A stretch of 64,000 nt of DNA from NCBI GenBank assembly GCA_944472155.2, contig OX235273.1, positions 34,135,204 to 34,199,203 of the forward strand. Direction: 5' to 3'. The notes beneath the pieces were generated by a model that was not told where the DNA came from, did no database searches, and worked only from the letters and a program-made list of their open reading frames with translations. This DNA comes from Trichobilharzia szidati. Taxonomy: Eukaryota > Platyhelminthes > Trematoda > Strigeidida > Schistosomatidae. Below, piece by piece: positions 24,518 through 37,560 of this stretch (within the stretch, counting starts at the first letter, position 1; the number at the start of each line of letters is the position of its first letter). A program made the translations under genes and the position numbers.

Positions 24518-25487
24518 ATGCGTGCCCTTACAAGGTTACGTTTGCAGTTCGAGGAGGATAGTGTAGTTCAGTATTGCCTAGACTTAGGCTTGCTAAGAAA
24601 GAAGAGAAAGTGTTCCTGTGGTGATGTTATGACTCTGAAAAGCTATTCGAGGTCAACTGATGGATTTGTCCATCGTTGTGGTATATGTTGGAAAAGAATT
24701 AGTATTAGAGAGGGTAAGCTGCTAATTTTAATATTTCGTAGGGACTTTTTTGCTAGGTCACATCTCTCCAAACCAAATTTTGTATATCTGCAACTATTGG
24801 GTACTGAAGCAGCCAGTGAGAGCGGCAGTTGCGGAGACGGAGAATAGCCTCGTCTCAACAGTCCAATGGTATCAGCATTGTAGAGATATCGCATCATGGA
24901 AAATGGACAGAATTACTTCGCTGTTAGGCGGGGAGGACGTAATAGTTCATGTAGACGAGACAGTGTTGATAAAGAAGAAATACAATCGGGGTCGTCAGAG
25001 AGCAAACAACATTTGGGTCATAGGTTTATACGACACGTCCCTTCGAAAAGGGTTTGTTGAAAGGATAGAAGACAGGAAGGCAAGCACTTTGATCCCTATT
25101 ATAACTCGACTTGTGAAAAGGGGATCAATTGTGCATATGGACGAGTGGAAAGGCTATGATTCCTTGTCATCTCTGGGTTACATTCACCATAGAGTGAACC
25201 ACTTGAATGATTTCGTCGACCCTCTTACTGGAATTCACACAAATTCAAGTGAAGGTTTTTGGGGGAGATTGAAAAATAGGATCCGGGATATAAATGGATC
25301 GCAAAAGGATGTCATTTTTAGTCATTTGGACGAATATATGCACAGAATGTGGTACGATTTTTCTATTGACAGTCCCATGTTGAATTGGGAGATCTTTTGT
25401 CTCATGTTCGAGAAAGATACCCATTGTAACGGTTTTATACTTTTTTCTACGCATTTTTGTATAAATATACGCTTCCACTTATCATAA
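24518..25487 (+). CDS. Merlin transposase (ISXO2-like DDE), two exons
   Basis: Exon 1 is 24518-24713 and exon 2 is 24742-25487, giving 313 residues. The start is the ATG at 24518. Residues 32-57 form a zinc ribbon (CSC...CGIC: C32, C34, C54, C57). The ISXO2/IS1595-type catalytic core follows, with D137 in VIVHVDET, D199 in IVHMDEWKGY and E236 in HTNSSEGFW. The enzyme would cut and paste the element in the nucleus. Without splicing, frame 1 runs into stop after unrelated residues, while the catalytic part has no ATG of its own near its beginning (its first codons use TTG). Removing 28 nt from GT to AG joins the two frames exactly. The alternative is a 1-nt frameshift mutation, but the canonical splice ends and the exact join across the zinc ribbon to SHLS-like region favour an intron. 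Confidence 0.88.
24714..24741 (+). other. 28-nt micro-intron in the transposase
   Basis: It begins gtaagct and ends tttcgtag, splits a glycine codon (G/GG), and its length (28, not a multiple of 3) explains the frame change between the two coding blocks. Very short introns are typical of schistosome genes. Confidence 0.7.
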
Positions 25488-25525
25488 ACGGCTCCTTAAT
25501 GTGATTGGTCAGTTCAAGGTCGTTT

Positions 25526-25565
25526 GCTGATTGGTTGTTTTTGGTGTTGTAAGTTTAACTTTGCC
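25526..25565 (-). repeat. Merlin right terminal inverted repeat
   Basis: Reverse complement begins GGCAAAGTTAAACTTACAAC and continues to ACCAATCAGC, matching the left end. Mirrored CCAAT-type boxes (gattggt at 25503 and 25529) lie inside it. Confidence 0.85.
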
Positions 25566-25573
25566 ATATAGAT

Positions 25574-28500
25574 GTACAAATGAATTCGACTCCTGTCACT
25601 GTGACGTGTTTCTATTAAGAATAAACGGTCAGTTTAAATAGGCCATTTGATTTCAAGTGGAAATAGAAGGGATAGATCGATTATCACAGTTTTTGTGATA
25701 ACATTCACTTTGTCTTAATGCACGAATTTACTTTTGTTGATCTATTTTACTTTCAAGTACTTCAGCTTTTTGCAAAGGCAAATTTTAGGCCGAAGAATTA
25801 AATCTGTAATTTTTAAGCTTATCAATCATATTTTATGATAAAAAAATTTTGAGCAGTTCAGCTCAGTGGTTAAAATGTAGCTGTTATTCTCAGCTGTGAA
25901 TTTAGAGAATTCGATTTATTGGTGCTCTCACGAATTCGTAACAATTGCGGTATATCGGAAACTGAAATGGTGTGCCGCACTTCAACCTCATTTTGATATT
26001 TTCACCAGTGTACATTACATTGGCTGATTGATTTGGAAAGCAAAAATTTATACCTATGACGATCTCTTGATAAAATTCCATAAAGTGAAGCAAACCACTT
26101 ATACAATAACATCTGCAAAATGTGATTGTGTCACACTGCTTTGATCACATGTCAGATGACACTAATTTATACCTTGGGATAAATAATATGGGCTCTCTCT
26201 TTGTACATCACACACTAATGTATATTTTTAGTGGTATTCTAACCATTATTTTATAACAAATGAACAGGAAATACTCTTTCTACTTAGTATAGAAATAAGA
26301 GAAAATACTTCAGATTCCACTTACAGTTAGAAACTGGAAGAACGACATCGAACAAAATTCGTAAAACAAGTTTTTTAACAATAAGTGAATAGATTATCAT
26401 TCAAACTTAGTAGACCATGTCATAATATGAACATGTCTCAGTTCCGCCAATTAGTTCACTATCGAAATATATATTAACTGCAAATGAAGAGTTATGTGGA
26501 AACTATAAGGTTCATTTTTAGCTTAGTTTTCGTTAAAATGCTGCAGCTGTCACAAGGACGATTAGATCTGACATTTGATCTTTCCTCGTTCGTTTCACAC
26601 CATTTTCAGAACATTTCTCTATGTTTCACGAAGATACTTGTCAATTAAAAGCTTAGTATTTGTTGTTTGTGTTCATCTAATAAGTTTTCAGTTCTCACTT
26701 TTCATTATTCCACTAGTGTACCATTATGGTGGACCTCCCACTGTGTAATGTTACCCAGTGTGATTACTCATATGCCGATATTCACAGGTGAAACACTGCC
26801 AGTAATTTAGTCTCAGATGTTTGTATCCCTTATATAACATGATGCATTCAACTCAGTTAGCTTGAATGGGTTTTACTTAAACTGGGAAATCTACTCATCA
26901 TATCGTGGATATTTCTTGTTCAGGAGATACCTGTTCAGAATTTATTTATTTGATGGAAGACACAGTAGGTTTCCTATTTAGGAAATACTACTTGGAATTC
27001 TCTTTTCATTCATGCAAATAGGTTATATTTCCAAACATCCTATATCAAGTTGTATTAACTTGAGATTAAAATGTACATTCACTTTGAAACACTGAGCAGT
27101 TGGTTATCAAGACCATACCTAAAAATTTTTCTGGTTGTGTGCTGGCAATAACGTAAGCAACTCACGTAGTATTGCTGAATCGACAGGATATATCAAAAAT
27201 GAAAACAATCAAAGTTGTAATTATATTCTATCCCTAAAGGAAAGTAGACATCACTTCCTCGTTTTCCAGGAAAAACGAGGTACTGTCATATTGAGACTCA
27301 TTAAAAAATGAACTTTAAATGAAACTAAATTCGATTATTGCAGATTTATAGATTTTTGCCTGTTGAGAATTTAATATTATTTGTGTGATTAATACAACTT
27401 AAAATGTGCAAACATTTATATTCTTTTGAATCACTGTTCTCACTAAGGTCAAATAGCTCTTACAGAGTTGTTTTTCTCAGAATGTTATCTGCATTTTCCC
27501 GATGGCCATTTACTTTTCCTGATACTTTGTCAATCCAATATTTAAATTTACGAGTAGACACACTCACACGTGACATTTGATGACATCGCGCTCCATTCAC
27601 GTGTTCAAAAGGCATAAATTGTGAACCCCCTGAACAGAAAATCGGTGACTGCATTTTGACACTGCACATTCTACCACTTAATCGTTTCCAGTATATCATC
27701 TGTGGTAATGGTAACTGGAACATTTAATATGCGGAATCAAATATCTCTTGATCTGAATAATCTTGTGGGATCCTCACAGATGGCCGTCAGTGAAATTTTG
27801 AGCATTATTCAGGTTATATTGTGTATATTTTGTCAGAGAAGTGACAGCGGAAAATTTACCTACGCTGAGCAGTCTTGCATGAATTCTTAGCCATTCTTAA
27901 TCCACGATATTTTATATATCTTAAATATTCAAATAATCGAAGTAGAAGCACATCGATGTAAGCACAATCATTCGATTTTTAAACACATTTTGGAAGTATA
28001 AAAGCTGTTTGTACTACTGTGACTCTTCTGATCTCAAATCTAACTGAGAATATTTTCCCTCATTGTAACAATCCCTAATCTTCTTCTATTTGCTTGATGA
28101 GTCTCTGTGTGCATTAAGTTTCAAAATTCTCACTTACAAAAGTCACCTGAATAAATGCAAAAATATACTAAGTGATAATCCACTGCCTCATAGGCGCTAT
28201 CCGTTAACTCTTCATTGATTTTTGACTGTTGTGACAACCACGTTGAATCAATTCTACAGAAATCACTGAGACACTAAATATTTGTCAATTTATATGGAAT
28301 AAAACGGAATATTGTCGGTTTATTTTTTCAAAACATGTCGAAAATTCAAAGCAATATCAGGCGGGCATAAAATCCATAGTCCAAAAATGTTACAAAAAAA
28401 AAATTGAATCACAGGTAATACGTTTCGTATGCAAGTAAATGTACTTCACTAGTGCACTAAAATCATGACTATAAACGTGATTTGGATTAATAAATTGTTT

Positions 28501-30050
28501 CTAAAACATCATCTAGCAATTAATACTGATTCACTGTGATGTATTGAACAAAATATAATTGTGGAAAATGCTTCAATTCACAAAATGGGTTGTTGAGTAT
28601 GCAAGCCAATCTGTCTGCAAATCACCTTACTTAAATATACGTATATCACTTTACATGTGTGTCTGTTCGGAATCAAAACCCATGATTGATATCTGCTGGA
28701 GGAGATGAATATGTACGCTGCGTCATCTGTCACATTTATGTTTTTAAATTAGGATGAAAGCATTACGATGAAAGTTTCAAATATTGTGTCTTTGTGAGAG
28801 ATTTAGAACTTCAGGTATTTAGATTGATTTTTGCCTTTTACAGTGGTTATCATTCTTTTATTATTACATCTACTTGAAGAAATGTTTATGCAGGGGTCAC
28901 ATAACAATGGAAAAATTAAAAAAACTTCAAGCCTCCTCTTTACATAAAATAAGCAAGTCTATTCCATTGCCTGTTAATCACAGTCTGAAGAGGTTTGATA
29001 CTAAAATGGTCAACAAGCTTCACTTGGTTATTCTTCAGTTTTCATTTCATAAGTTTCAATGTAATACACAACAGTGACCACAGAAAACATCTATCAGGAA
29101 AACATGTCGTCAGATATTTCATTTGGATCACATGTCACTTATTGAATGCGTTTTCGTTGAATCATCATAAACTGAGTGCTGTCGCAAGATGTTTTGCTGA
29201 AAGCTCCTGAATAAAGGTGTTGGAATCATTACCTTGAATGGTTTTTGGTAAAAGTATATCCTGAATTGACTGCACATTCTCCGATTAGTCCCTTAACTAT
29301 GGTAAATTGTAATTAAACGGGTACTTTTCTGCTTATTCAACGTCATATTTTACAAATGAAGTGAAGATGGTCACCCTAATCTATTTCTACAAGCTGTTTA
29401 CAGATTTCCAGCAGATTCACTGACTAAATATCCGTGCTCTATTCAGTAGGTAGTGATTATTTTATTCAGCTTTAAGCACAAACAGCTTCTGTTCAGCAAA
29501 CATTGTACCGTATACATTCTTATCTCTTTTCTTAAATTTTGTCTTAATATGGCGGCAAAATGTGTCATATACAAAATGACCATTTTTTGAATATTTAAGA
29601 TTTAATTTAAACAATTAAGTTATACTTCCCTGTCTCGATGAATCTAATGAGCTACTAAATTTTGAATCTACTTGTAACCTGACTTTAAATGATTGTCAGC
29701 TTCAATACTTTTTTCAGAAAAAATTGTCATATTATTATTTTGATTTCATGGAAACCGAAAACTCACTCAGTTCTACCAGGAAGGGAATATTTACAGACGA
29801 AGTAAAAATAAATAAGAAGTTATGATGAATTATGAATCAGCCTTTACACTGTTTGATCTCATGTGTAGCTGCATACATATGCATAGGTAGTTGACTGGAC
29901 GTTAGGCGATCACATTGTCATCAAACAGACATAAAATAAACCAATAATATTTTACTACATAATTCCATATACTGGAAATCAATGGTCAAAGTCAAGAATA
30001 AAGGTGCGCTGGGAAAATTATAATCTGGAAGCCATATAATAATGCGTGCA
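25574..30050. other. No gene recognised
   Basis: About 4.5 kb with no recognisable domain. It contains a 9-bp perfect hairpin at 27257-27280 (cctcgtttt / aaaacgagg) and a poly-A run near 28395. A weak tRNA A-box-like string (agctcagtggttaaaatg) at 25859 lacks a good B box. Confidence 0.5.
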
Positions 30051-30059
30051 AGGGGATCC

Positions 30060-30650
30060 CTTCCAAGCAAAGCTTACTTATAAAGAGACCAGATTGTCAG
30101 CTTGGTTCCCATTATTAAATACAAATAACTACATCAAAAAATTGAACAGCATTTCATGGGATAAACAAAACTCCAAAAATCGCAAAGAGAAGAAGATGGC
30201 GCAAAGAAAATAGGAAAAGAGTTATTTAGCACACTGAAAAAACACATACTATTTTCCGAAATATTTGGATATCATCAGCGTGCTTGAGCATATTCCCCTA
30301 GTGTATGGGCTACTGAAATCTCATCAGCGAAACATTCCATTAGACGCGGTATTAGACATAAGCAGTACAGCATTTCACGAAGAAGCAAGCTGATTAACGG
30401 ATATACCGAAGTTAATGGAAACTGAAAACGTTTCAAGATGACTTGAATGATATACACGAGTTCGTAGAGACGCTGAGATAAAACATCATCAGTGAGAGAA
30501 TGATTTCACTGAACGTCAATTTCGTATACACTAAAATAACTTCATTAGAGACAATGGATTTTTTAAATCATGGAAAATTCCCATTGTAACATTTAGAAAA
30601 TCAAAACAAATGATTCAGCGAAGAGACTCTTTTTAACGAATTAATCATCA
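30060..30650 (+). pseudogene. Decayed Penelope-like element RT fragment
   Basis: Read on the plus strand, 30290-30420 gives IPLVYGLLKSHQRNIPLDAV, the RT fingers block of PLEs, followed by LDISSTAFH. Near 30500-30570 MISLNVNFVYTKITSLETMD corresponds to the palm block MVSLDV..L(F/Y)T, with the first catalytic Asp replaced by Asn. Several stops lie between. The segment after 30580 is a reverse-complement match to 31400-31480 of the oppositely oriented PLE piece next to it. Confidence 0.7.
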
Positions 30651-30879
30651 AGCTGCACAATCGTATACATATGGTTTTTAAGAAGTTATATCCGGTGAGG
30701 GAATTGAAACATAGGTGTGAATGCATAAAATAATAATAATACTATAAAATGCAATTAAAACTGAAATGTTTGTGATTATAATCGTAGTTAAATGTTAAGT
30801 GGCAAAGCAAATTAATGTCATATATAGAATAATTCATAAGATGGATAGAACTTGAAAAAGGTGTGCAATTATAAGATTA

Positions 30880-31567
30880 ATAGACAAATCGAATAAAATA
30901 AAAACGTTACGTAATATTGTGTGAAATTTAATAGCATAGAATTTAATGTTGCATAAATGAATTCATTTAGAATGACAAGTGGAACAAGTGAAATAATACC
31001 GGGGACAATTAAAAGTGAGAGTAGTAATAGTAACAATTGACTTAATAATGAAGAGTATACGAATTTAATAAACAAAAATGAAAAAAATGAAAAATTGATA
31101 GAGCCAAAATATGATTGAGGATTACCATACTTTAGCATAGAGGGATTAAGACCATGAAAGTTTGAGGGGTTGAACGAACTTTTCTGTACACAGAGATCTG
31201 GCGTTTCTGTTTCGATAGCCAAAGCTTCAGCAATACAGATGAGTCGGGTAAGTAAGGATTTGGGTAAATTACTCTTTGCCTTGTAGATGACTTGAAGGCG
31301 GAGGCTATAGAGATAGGGTGATCATTATCGACCAGATGTTCAATGATCGCGGTTCTTATTGCTTCACTTCCACCTTTTCGTAACCATGCAGGATAGTGTT
31401 CTTACTTGATGATAAATTCGTTGAAAAGAGTCTCTACGCTGAATCATTTGTTTTGATTTTCTATATGTTACAATGGATTTTATCTTCAAATCTGTTATGC
31501 GAAATGATATGAGACTATTCGGAACTTGCACTGTCAGATTAACAAAAAAGGTTTTTGCCCTTACCAT
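30880..31567 (-). pseudogene. Penelope-like element C-terminal and 3' region, opposite strand
   Basis: On the minus strand a frame from 31567 to 31364 reads SIVTYRKSKQMIQRRDSF. A further block near 31230-31370 reads IRTAIIEHLVDNDHPISIAS and then, in another frame, LICIAEALAIETETPDLCVQ. These resemble the extreme C-terminus of GIY-YIG-bearing PLE proteins in flatworms. An AT-rich 3' region follows to about 30880. Catalytic RT and the GIY-YIG core are not seen. It lies tail to tail with the plus-strand PLE piece. Confidence 0.6.
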
Positions 31568-34280
31568 CCCTTATTATCACTCGTCTAACCGATTAGTTTA
31601 TGAAAACCTTTCAGTGATAAATGTGATCAACTAAGTAGGATTCTACTGTACCCACAAAGATATGTGGAGTACACAGTAGTAGTAAGAAGTCAAACTTATG
31701 GGGCTAAAATTGACTTTTAAAGCAGCTGTGAGTAGATGAGTGTGTAAAAGTGTCATTAGGATTCATTACTGAATAGATGCTGGAAAATAAGTCTGCTTGA
31801 ATATCTGCTGTGGTAGAATGAGAACTTATGAATTAATGAGATAAAAGTCAAATGTAAAGTGAGTATGACTAACGATTCTCCACTGCGATGATAAGAAATA
31901 TCAAAAGTAACGGTTAACAATACTTATTAAACTATTATATTACTATTAACAGAATCATTACTATTACTACTATTATTATTTGCATTTTCACTATAAACTA
32001 AAAGATCAACAAATTCCACATTAGGAAAGTTCATAATGTATTAAATGGAAAATAAAATGCTGAATCAGGTAAAATTTAGCGATTCAAACGTCTTCATGTT
32101 ACTGGGATTCAGTTCAAAGCGAACAGAAAACACGTGTTGGATTATGTAAACTGTATAGGGTTTACAAGCTTTCTGGTAATAGTGTTTTCATACCTCATGC
32201 GTTGTCTAAACTATTATCTGTTTGCAACTACACTCAGCTAACTGCGTGACTTTCATTAAAGTGCTGTCTGTTAATTTCCATATCGTTATTTTACTTTTCA
32301 ACATAATTTGTCTTTTCAGTTGCGTGAGATAAGATAAACCCCCAGTCTGTGTTTTCTTATTCCACCTAGATTCACGAAACACTCTGGTTTTTGAGGAGGA
32401 AGTAAAGCTATATGAAGGCGAATATGTATAGACTGAGATTGCGTCTCCTCGAGTACATGAATCTAGGTCCTCTCCACATTTCTTCCCTAATGTCAACAAA
32501 AAGATAATTCGAAGAAATAGTTTCCTAACAGTGATAAGAACGTTTAAAGTCCATTTCGAAATTCTCAGAATAATTTTAATCCTGTCTTAATTATTCGGAG
32601 AATGGTTCACACAACTTATTCATTTTACAATCACACGTGGAGTACGAATAAATCTGAAACGTGATTTCACAATTATATATATTTTCCTCTGTTTAAGAAA
32701 ATGATTTAAAAAATGCTTTCACTGTTTTTCATGCTGCTATTCTGTTTACCTGCATCTACTACAACACAAACATAATAACGTCAGACAGAAATCCAAGGTA
32801 ACTCATGGCATTTGTGCGAAATTCACGAGTATAAAATGTTCAAATAACCTGAACGTTTGAATAAATTTATATGGGGAAATCTCAAGTAGCAGTCGATGGC
32901 TTTGCTAGCAGTTTTGTGTAGAATCATGACATAATCTATAGCTGGGGATGGATCATCAGAGGTAACAAGTGTTCTTCGTGCAGACGATAAAATTCAGAGG
33001 GACAAATAGGAAATGTCCAACATGATTTGATGTTCTTCAACCTTCCGTTTAATACGGACGGTCAATATAAGTTTGCGAAGAATTCTGACAAAAAATTATG
33101 TTTTCGATTGAACACTAGTCAGTTACTGGTGTAATGTGTCTAGTCCTATCTTCGGTACAGACTGAATTCTATCAGTCAAGCTTGCGATGTGTCCACCATG
33201 ATAGGTGGCTCGCCATCACGATGCACTGTGAATTGTTGGTATTAGATGTTTCATAAACGGAGCAACGCATTATCAGTGTGGCCAGCTATGAGCAGTTCTT
33301 CATAGAGCTATTCACAGTTTGTTAGCTGATATTTGTAATGAAATCAGTTCCAAAACACCAATTCGAATTTAACTTGATCGATTCCACAGCCTGGCACATA
33401 TTAAAAAAAGGAAACAGATTTGACCTTTTCTTTAGTACGACCAATAGTACCTCAGAACATTTCATCACTACCGATACTATTGTCAGGGTGTATTGGATTT
33501 AATGCAATTTTGATCAAAACCAACTGAGAAATGTTAAGGAACCAGTAGTGATTGCATCATCAGTTTCGAACTACAACGTATTTAACCACGGGACATACAC
33601 AATTGGCCTAAAGAGATAAGAGAATCAAGGTGATTTATAAACAAAGATTCAAAGTGAAAATAAATTCGGAGATACATGAGAATAAACACATTTTACTGAT
33701 CACAACAACGCGTGACTATTAACTGAGTTTTACAGCTAACGGCGTTTGTGCACAAAAGGTCATGGTGAAAATCATATGCCACTTCTATACTACTGAGGCT
33801 AAGACGATTTTTGTGATTTAACTTGAGAATGACAGAGGATTGTGAGTTAAACATTGGCTCGAGTGAACTTCTGCAGGACAGTAGCCGTTTTCCAGGAGAA
33901 ACAAAACACAACTATGGATGTAAAGCTAATGATTGGTTGAATAATTACTGCTATACGAATATTCAATTACATGTTTATTTTGCTTTGCCCGTCACCTTGA
34001 GATCCATAAGTTGCTTTCATTTCTTCGACCGCACCAAAAACTTTACTTTGTAATCTCGAGTAAACGCCTGTAGTAGAAAAAGCTACCATTTTGGGCTATT
34101 TAATTGTGAGTGACATTTCACTCTTATAAATACAATCTCACTTTTAAGTGTGATCACTCAGAATAGCGACAAATTTTGACCGTATAAATATGAGCTATGA
34201 ATTTATGCATACCTTTTTCACCTGAATAAACCAAAGCAAATGAACACATTTGAAAACTGAGGTATATTTCTAGTACAGTC
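31568..34280 (+). repeat. Segmental duplication, copy 1
   Basis: It can be aligned by eye with 54730-57570 at many anchor points in the same order and orientation: 'ttgacttttaaag', 'actgggattcagttcaaag', 'ctaaactattat(c/t)tgtttgcaact', ATT-trinucleotide runs (31940-31985 and 55108-55142), and 'cattcacacgtataaa'-type blocks. Divergence is large, perhaps a quarter of positions plus indels. Open frames are short and not conserved between copies, which argues against a shared gene. Confidence 0.65.
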
Positions 34281-36025
34281 ATTGAAAGTGAATCATTTGG
34301 GAGGCAGTTTTGGTTGAGGATGACTAGTGGTGAAGTCTAAGATTCTAATTTCGGCCTATTTGAGACCGCTTTATACCCGAAGCAATATCAACTAGATACT
34401 CATTGGCGGTGGATACTTTCACTACTAATCATCATGAATCTAAATATTATTACGGTAATCCTTCGATATCTTCGAATTGTCCGTACTAGGTGGTGCCATG
34501 TGAAAGCTAACAAGCGATTCGGTCTGGCAAAATCATTCAGCGGGCCTAGAAACAGAAAAACGTCTTATGAAAGTACAAGTCCTTAGCATAGTGTTACTTT
34601 CAAATTTTAGACAAATACAACATGTTCGTGATACCAAAGTTGTACTTATACATAACTGTCTAAAGTAGAATGAAAACTGTATCACTGGGTGAATAAAACT
34701 GAGATTTCTGTTCAGTATGAAATCTACAAGACATATTGCAACTTCCTGCAGATACTGATATTAAATTTTCCCACTCATGTAACTCAAATAACCGAAAAAA
34801 TGTTTTACTAGAGATCCATATATATTTCTTTGATGAGTTTCAGCCTGAAAGTACCTGATGCCCCCAAGGCGTCCATGTCATTTGACTCCGCTTTCCATCT
34901 GTTAATTGTTACACTTTGCGAAAAATAAACAAGACGATCATTTTTGTTTTGGCTTGCTTGTTTTCCAGTGTTTCTTCCAAATTACGTGTTGACAGTCTGC
35001 TTTCTAATATTTTTACGAAATAAGTGAGAACCTTTGCTTTTCGGACATATTTCCAATAAATAGTTGAAATGAAATGCTTCCGAAAGATTATTGGTCAAGC
35101 AATCTGAATGAAGTATTGAATAAGCTGTTGTGAGACAAATGGAAGACGTGTGTTTCTGATGTCAAAATTAACTAAGCTCATTTCAGAAGTAACTATTAGC
35201 TTTAGTTATAGATGGTGGATACTACTCATTGATAGGTGTAAGCAGTTGGATACTATTCACGCCAACAAGTAGTGTTTGTTAGTCAGGTCAAGGTGATAGA
35301 AACAGAGGACGGGAGTTTTGCAGATTTACTGACAAGCTCTTAAGTGGTTTACCATGTTCGACATTAACAAATAATTCAACACAATCAGTTTAAACCACTC
35401 AAATAATGGAGGCTTCTAAATTTCACATCGGTCTGTGAAATTTGCCAATTGCGAATTTGAATACAGTGAGTAACCTTCATGGATAAACTTGAGAAAAACA
35501 TAATTAACACCATGAAAATGAGAGTATTCGAAACTCACTTTCAGTCACTTAAGCAGGTCAATATTTTAAAGTTGATTCTATGAAGTAATCAGTGAGCATC
35601 CTATTCCATGCATTCAAACATTTATGAATGAAGTTGTAATATCCTCCCTTATAAGTTTAAGTTCAGGTCACCTCATCAACATAAATCACGTTTTTCTGCA
35701 TGAATTCACATGACGACAGTTATCTTGCAGAATAACGAATTCATCAAATTTCTCTGAATGGAATATGAAAAGTAATTACATGACCTCGGAAGAAATGAGT
35801 AAAAGGACATTTTCATCTCCATGAAAACGCCGCGAAAATTCATCATCCCCGTAAGAAAAGCGTCCACAGTGCCTAAATCAACACTTGATACAAAATGTCA
35901 CATTTTAATAACTCAACACAAATATGCAAAAGAAGAACCTACTTTGCATTCAAAATCTTCACGGTAAACACTCCAATTAACAATAATTGAAGGTAAAAAC
36001 ACCAGTCAGATATTTTACTTAGACG
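34281..36025. other. No gene recognised
   Basis: About 1.7 kb of AT-rich sequence without motif, RNA gene or repeat that I can identify. Confidence 0.55.
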
Positions 36026-36029
36026 GTTG

Positions 36030-36370
36030 ACCGTTTGTACAGAATCAACTGCACTTTCCCAACTGTGGTCTCCACTATCCTCAGCAGTCGTTCAAGTTAA
36101 TCATCATGACGATTGCTTGCAATCAATGGATTATGTGTGTGTGCAACTTATAATGTGACATGGCGACGAAACCTATTCCCAGTGCGCTTTCATGTCATCC
36201 GTGCTACTACCTTGGATACATGTTGTTCTATTCATGTCTTCGCCAGAGTTATTACAAATGTATATCCAGTTAGGAAGCTGTTAACTCACATTTTGCTAAA
36301 GCGTGAAACATATAAATGGATGCAGATTTTGTTACATAGAGTGAAGTTAGTTATTATGGTGCCTTCATAA
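36030..36370 (+). repeat. Diverged relic of the 43-52 kb core repeat
   Basis: 'gtacagaatcaactgcac', 'ctccactatcctcagcagtcg' without the middle, 'tcatcatgacg..tgcttgcaat' and 'catggcgacgaaac' follow the order of the core's right half (for example 43200-43370). It then continues into sequence like 44700-44790 (alternate spacer). It also contains an 85-codon open frame that I regard as incidental. Confidence 0.75.
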
Positions 36371-37015
36371 TTGCAAACAATTATACATCACATACAGTTC
36401 GCATATGTATCTTTGATGCCATTATGCTATAATTGCCCCCGTTAAACAATGAAAATGGACAACCACATATCGATAGACTAATTATTTAAAAAAATATAAG
36501 CTCACACGTGCTTGATGTTCCAAAATGCATTCACTGTTCCACATTCATAGTAACAACTTTAACAATTATTTTAACCGAAATTGGAAAGAACAATAAGAGA
36601 TGAAGATTCAAAATTTAAGGTGGAATCGGTTAGTACCTTATAATTTCTGAATTCGCATACAATTCACTCTCACACAACGTACTTCCGTCTCTTCGATACA
36701 TTATGCAATTTGTACAGTGATTTCTCACAACAGTTGCAGTACTTATAAAACTCCGAAATCAGCCTAAACATCCCTTATTTTGGCTTGATGTGACTGTAGT
36801 CAGTTAAATCTATTCCGCCAATTCGTCCATTTCCTCCGGCGAGTGAATAGTATAATAACAGAATTCCAGATTACTCTGGTATAATGTCGAAAGCAGTAGT
36901 TAGTGAGAAATTCAACAGTGTTTGCAGAACGTTTCGTTGGGAGGTCAGTAAGAAAATGAGTTGATCACACTATCTCCTATACTGTTTGGAATAACATGAT
37001 ATTTAAAGACATATC
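36371..37015. other. No gene recognised
   Basis: Short AT-rich interval; nothing identified. Confidence 0.55.
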
Positions 37016-37019
37016 AGCC

Positions 37020-37560
37020 TCCATAAGGAAATGCCCTATACGTTCCCATGCTCTCTAGATGTTCAGCAGTTGGAATTGTATGCGTTTGCATTCCTTCACT
37101 TGATGTTTCCTTTGGCACCCTCAAACAAACATCCGGCTCTTCGTCACCCATTCGAGTACCACTTGAGGACCTGCTTGCCATACGATATCACTGAACCTTC
37201 TCTTCAGTGTGTGTCAGACCCATCTCCATTTCCCTCAGCATGTTTGTTGAGCAATAGGTTCTAGGTTCGTTCACTGTCTACTACACTCCCATGTTAATAA
37301 TCCCCCCTATACATCTAGTTTTCAATATGCAGTCTTATGGAAATGCTTTATTTGAGGCGTGCTCCAAGCTTCTGAAGGTTGGAGCTTGAAACTCACTTCT
37401 CATTAGTGTTGTAAATCATATGCTGATTACAGGAGATTTCCACACCGATTTCAGTATAATGAGGGCCTGTCTTGCTCACCCGATCCTGCATCTCACATCC
37501 TTATGTGCGTCCCTTGCAGTTGTAGTGATTCTGTCTAGACATTTGAAAGAAGCTAACTAG
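37020..37560 (+). pseudogene. Possible decayed LINE endonuclease fragment
   Basis: GC is higher than in the surroundings. Near 37330-37470 a frame with one stop reads NALFEACSKLLKVGA and, after the stop, MLITGDFHTDFS. The GDF block with a preceding hydrophobic run resembles the (L)GDFN motif of apurinic-type endonucleases in CR1-like LINEs. No RT follows. The assignment rests on one short motif and is tentative. Confidence 0.3.

Larger units (their letters stand above)
24409..25565 (+). mobile_element. Merlin DNA transposon, apparently complete
   Basis: The 1157-bp element is bounded by imperfect terminal inverted repeats starting GGC(C/A)AAGTTAAACTT and flanked by 'atatatat' (24401-24408) and 'atatagat' (25566-25573), a likely 8-bp target duplication with one difference. 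Merlin elements, related to bacterial IS1016/ISXO2-type insertion sequences, make 8-9-bp duplications and have been reported in schistosomes. It carries a transposase with an intact DDE triad and no premature stop if one micro-intron is removed. It is the least damaged mobile element in the window. Confidence 0.88.

Noticed and set aside
25858..25930. tRNA A-box-like string (agctcagtggtta)
   Set aside because: The B-box position reads gaattcgattta, too far from consensus, and no arms fold.
27702..27890. GTFNMRN at the start of a frame, like the GTWNVRT of RTE endonucleases
   Set aside because: The similarity covers only a few residues and no later endonuclease motif follows.
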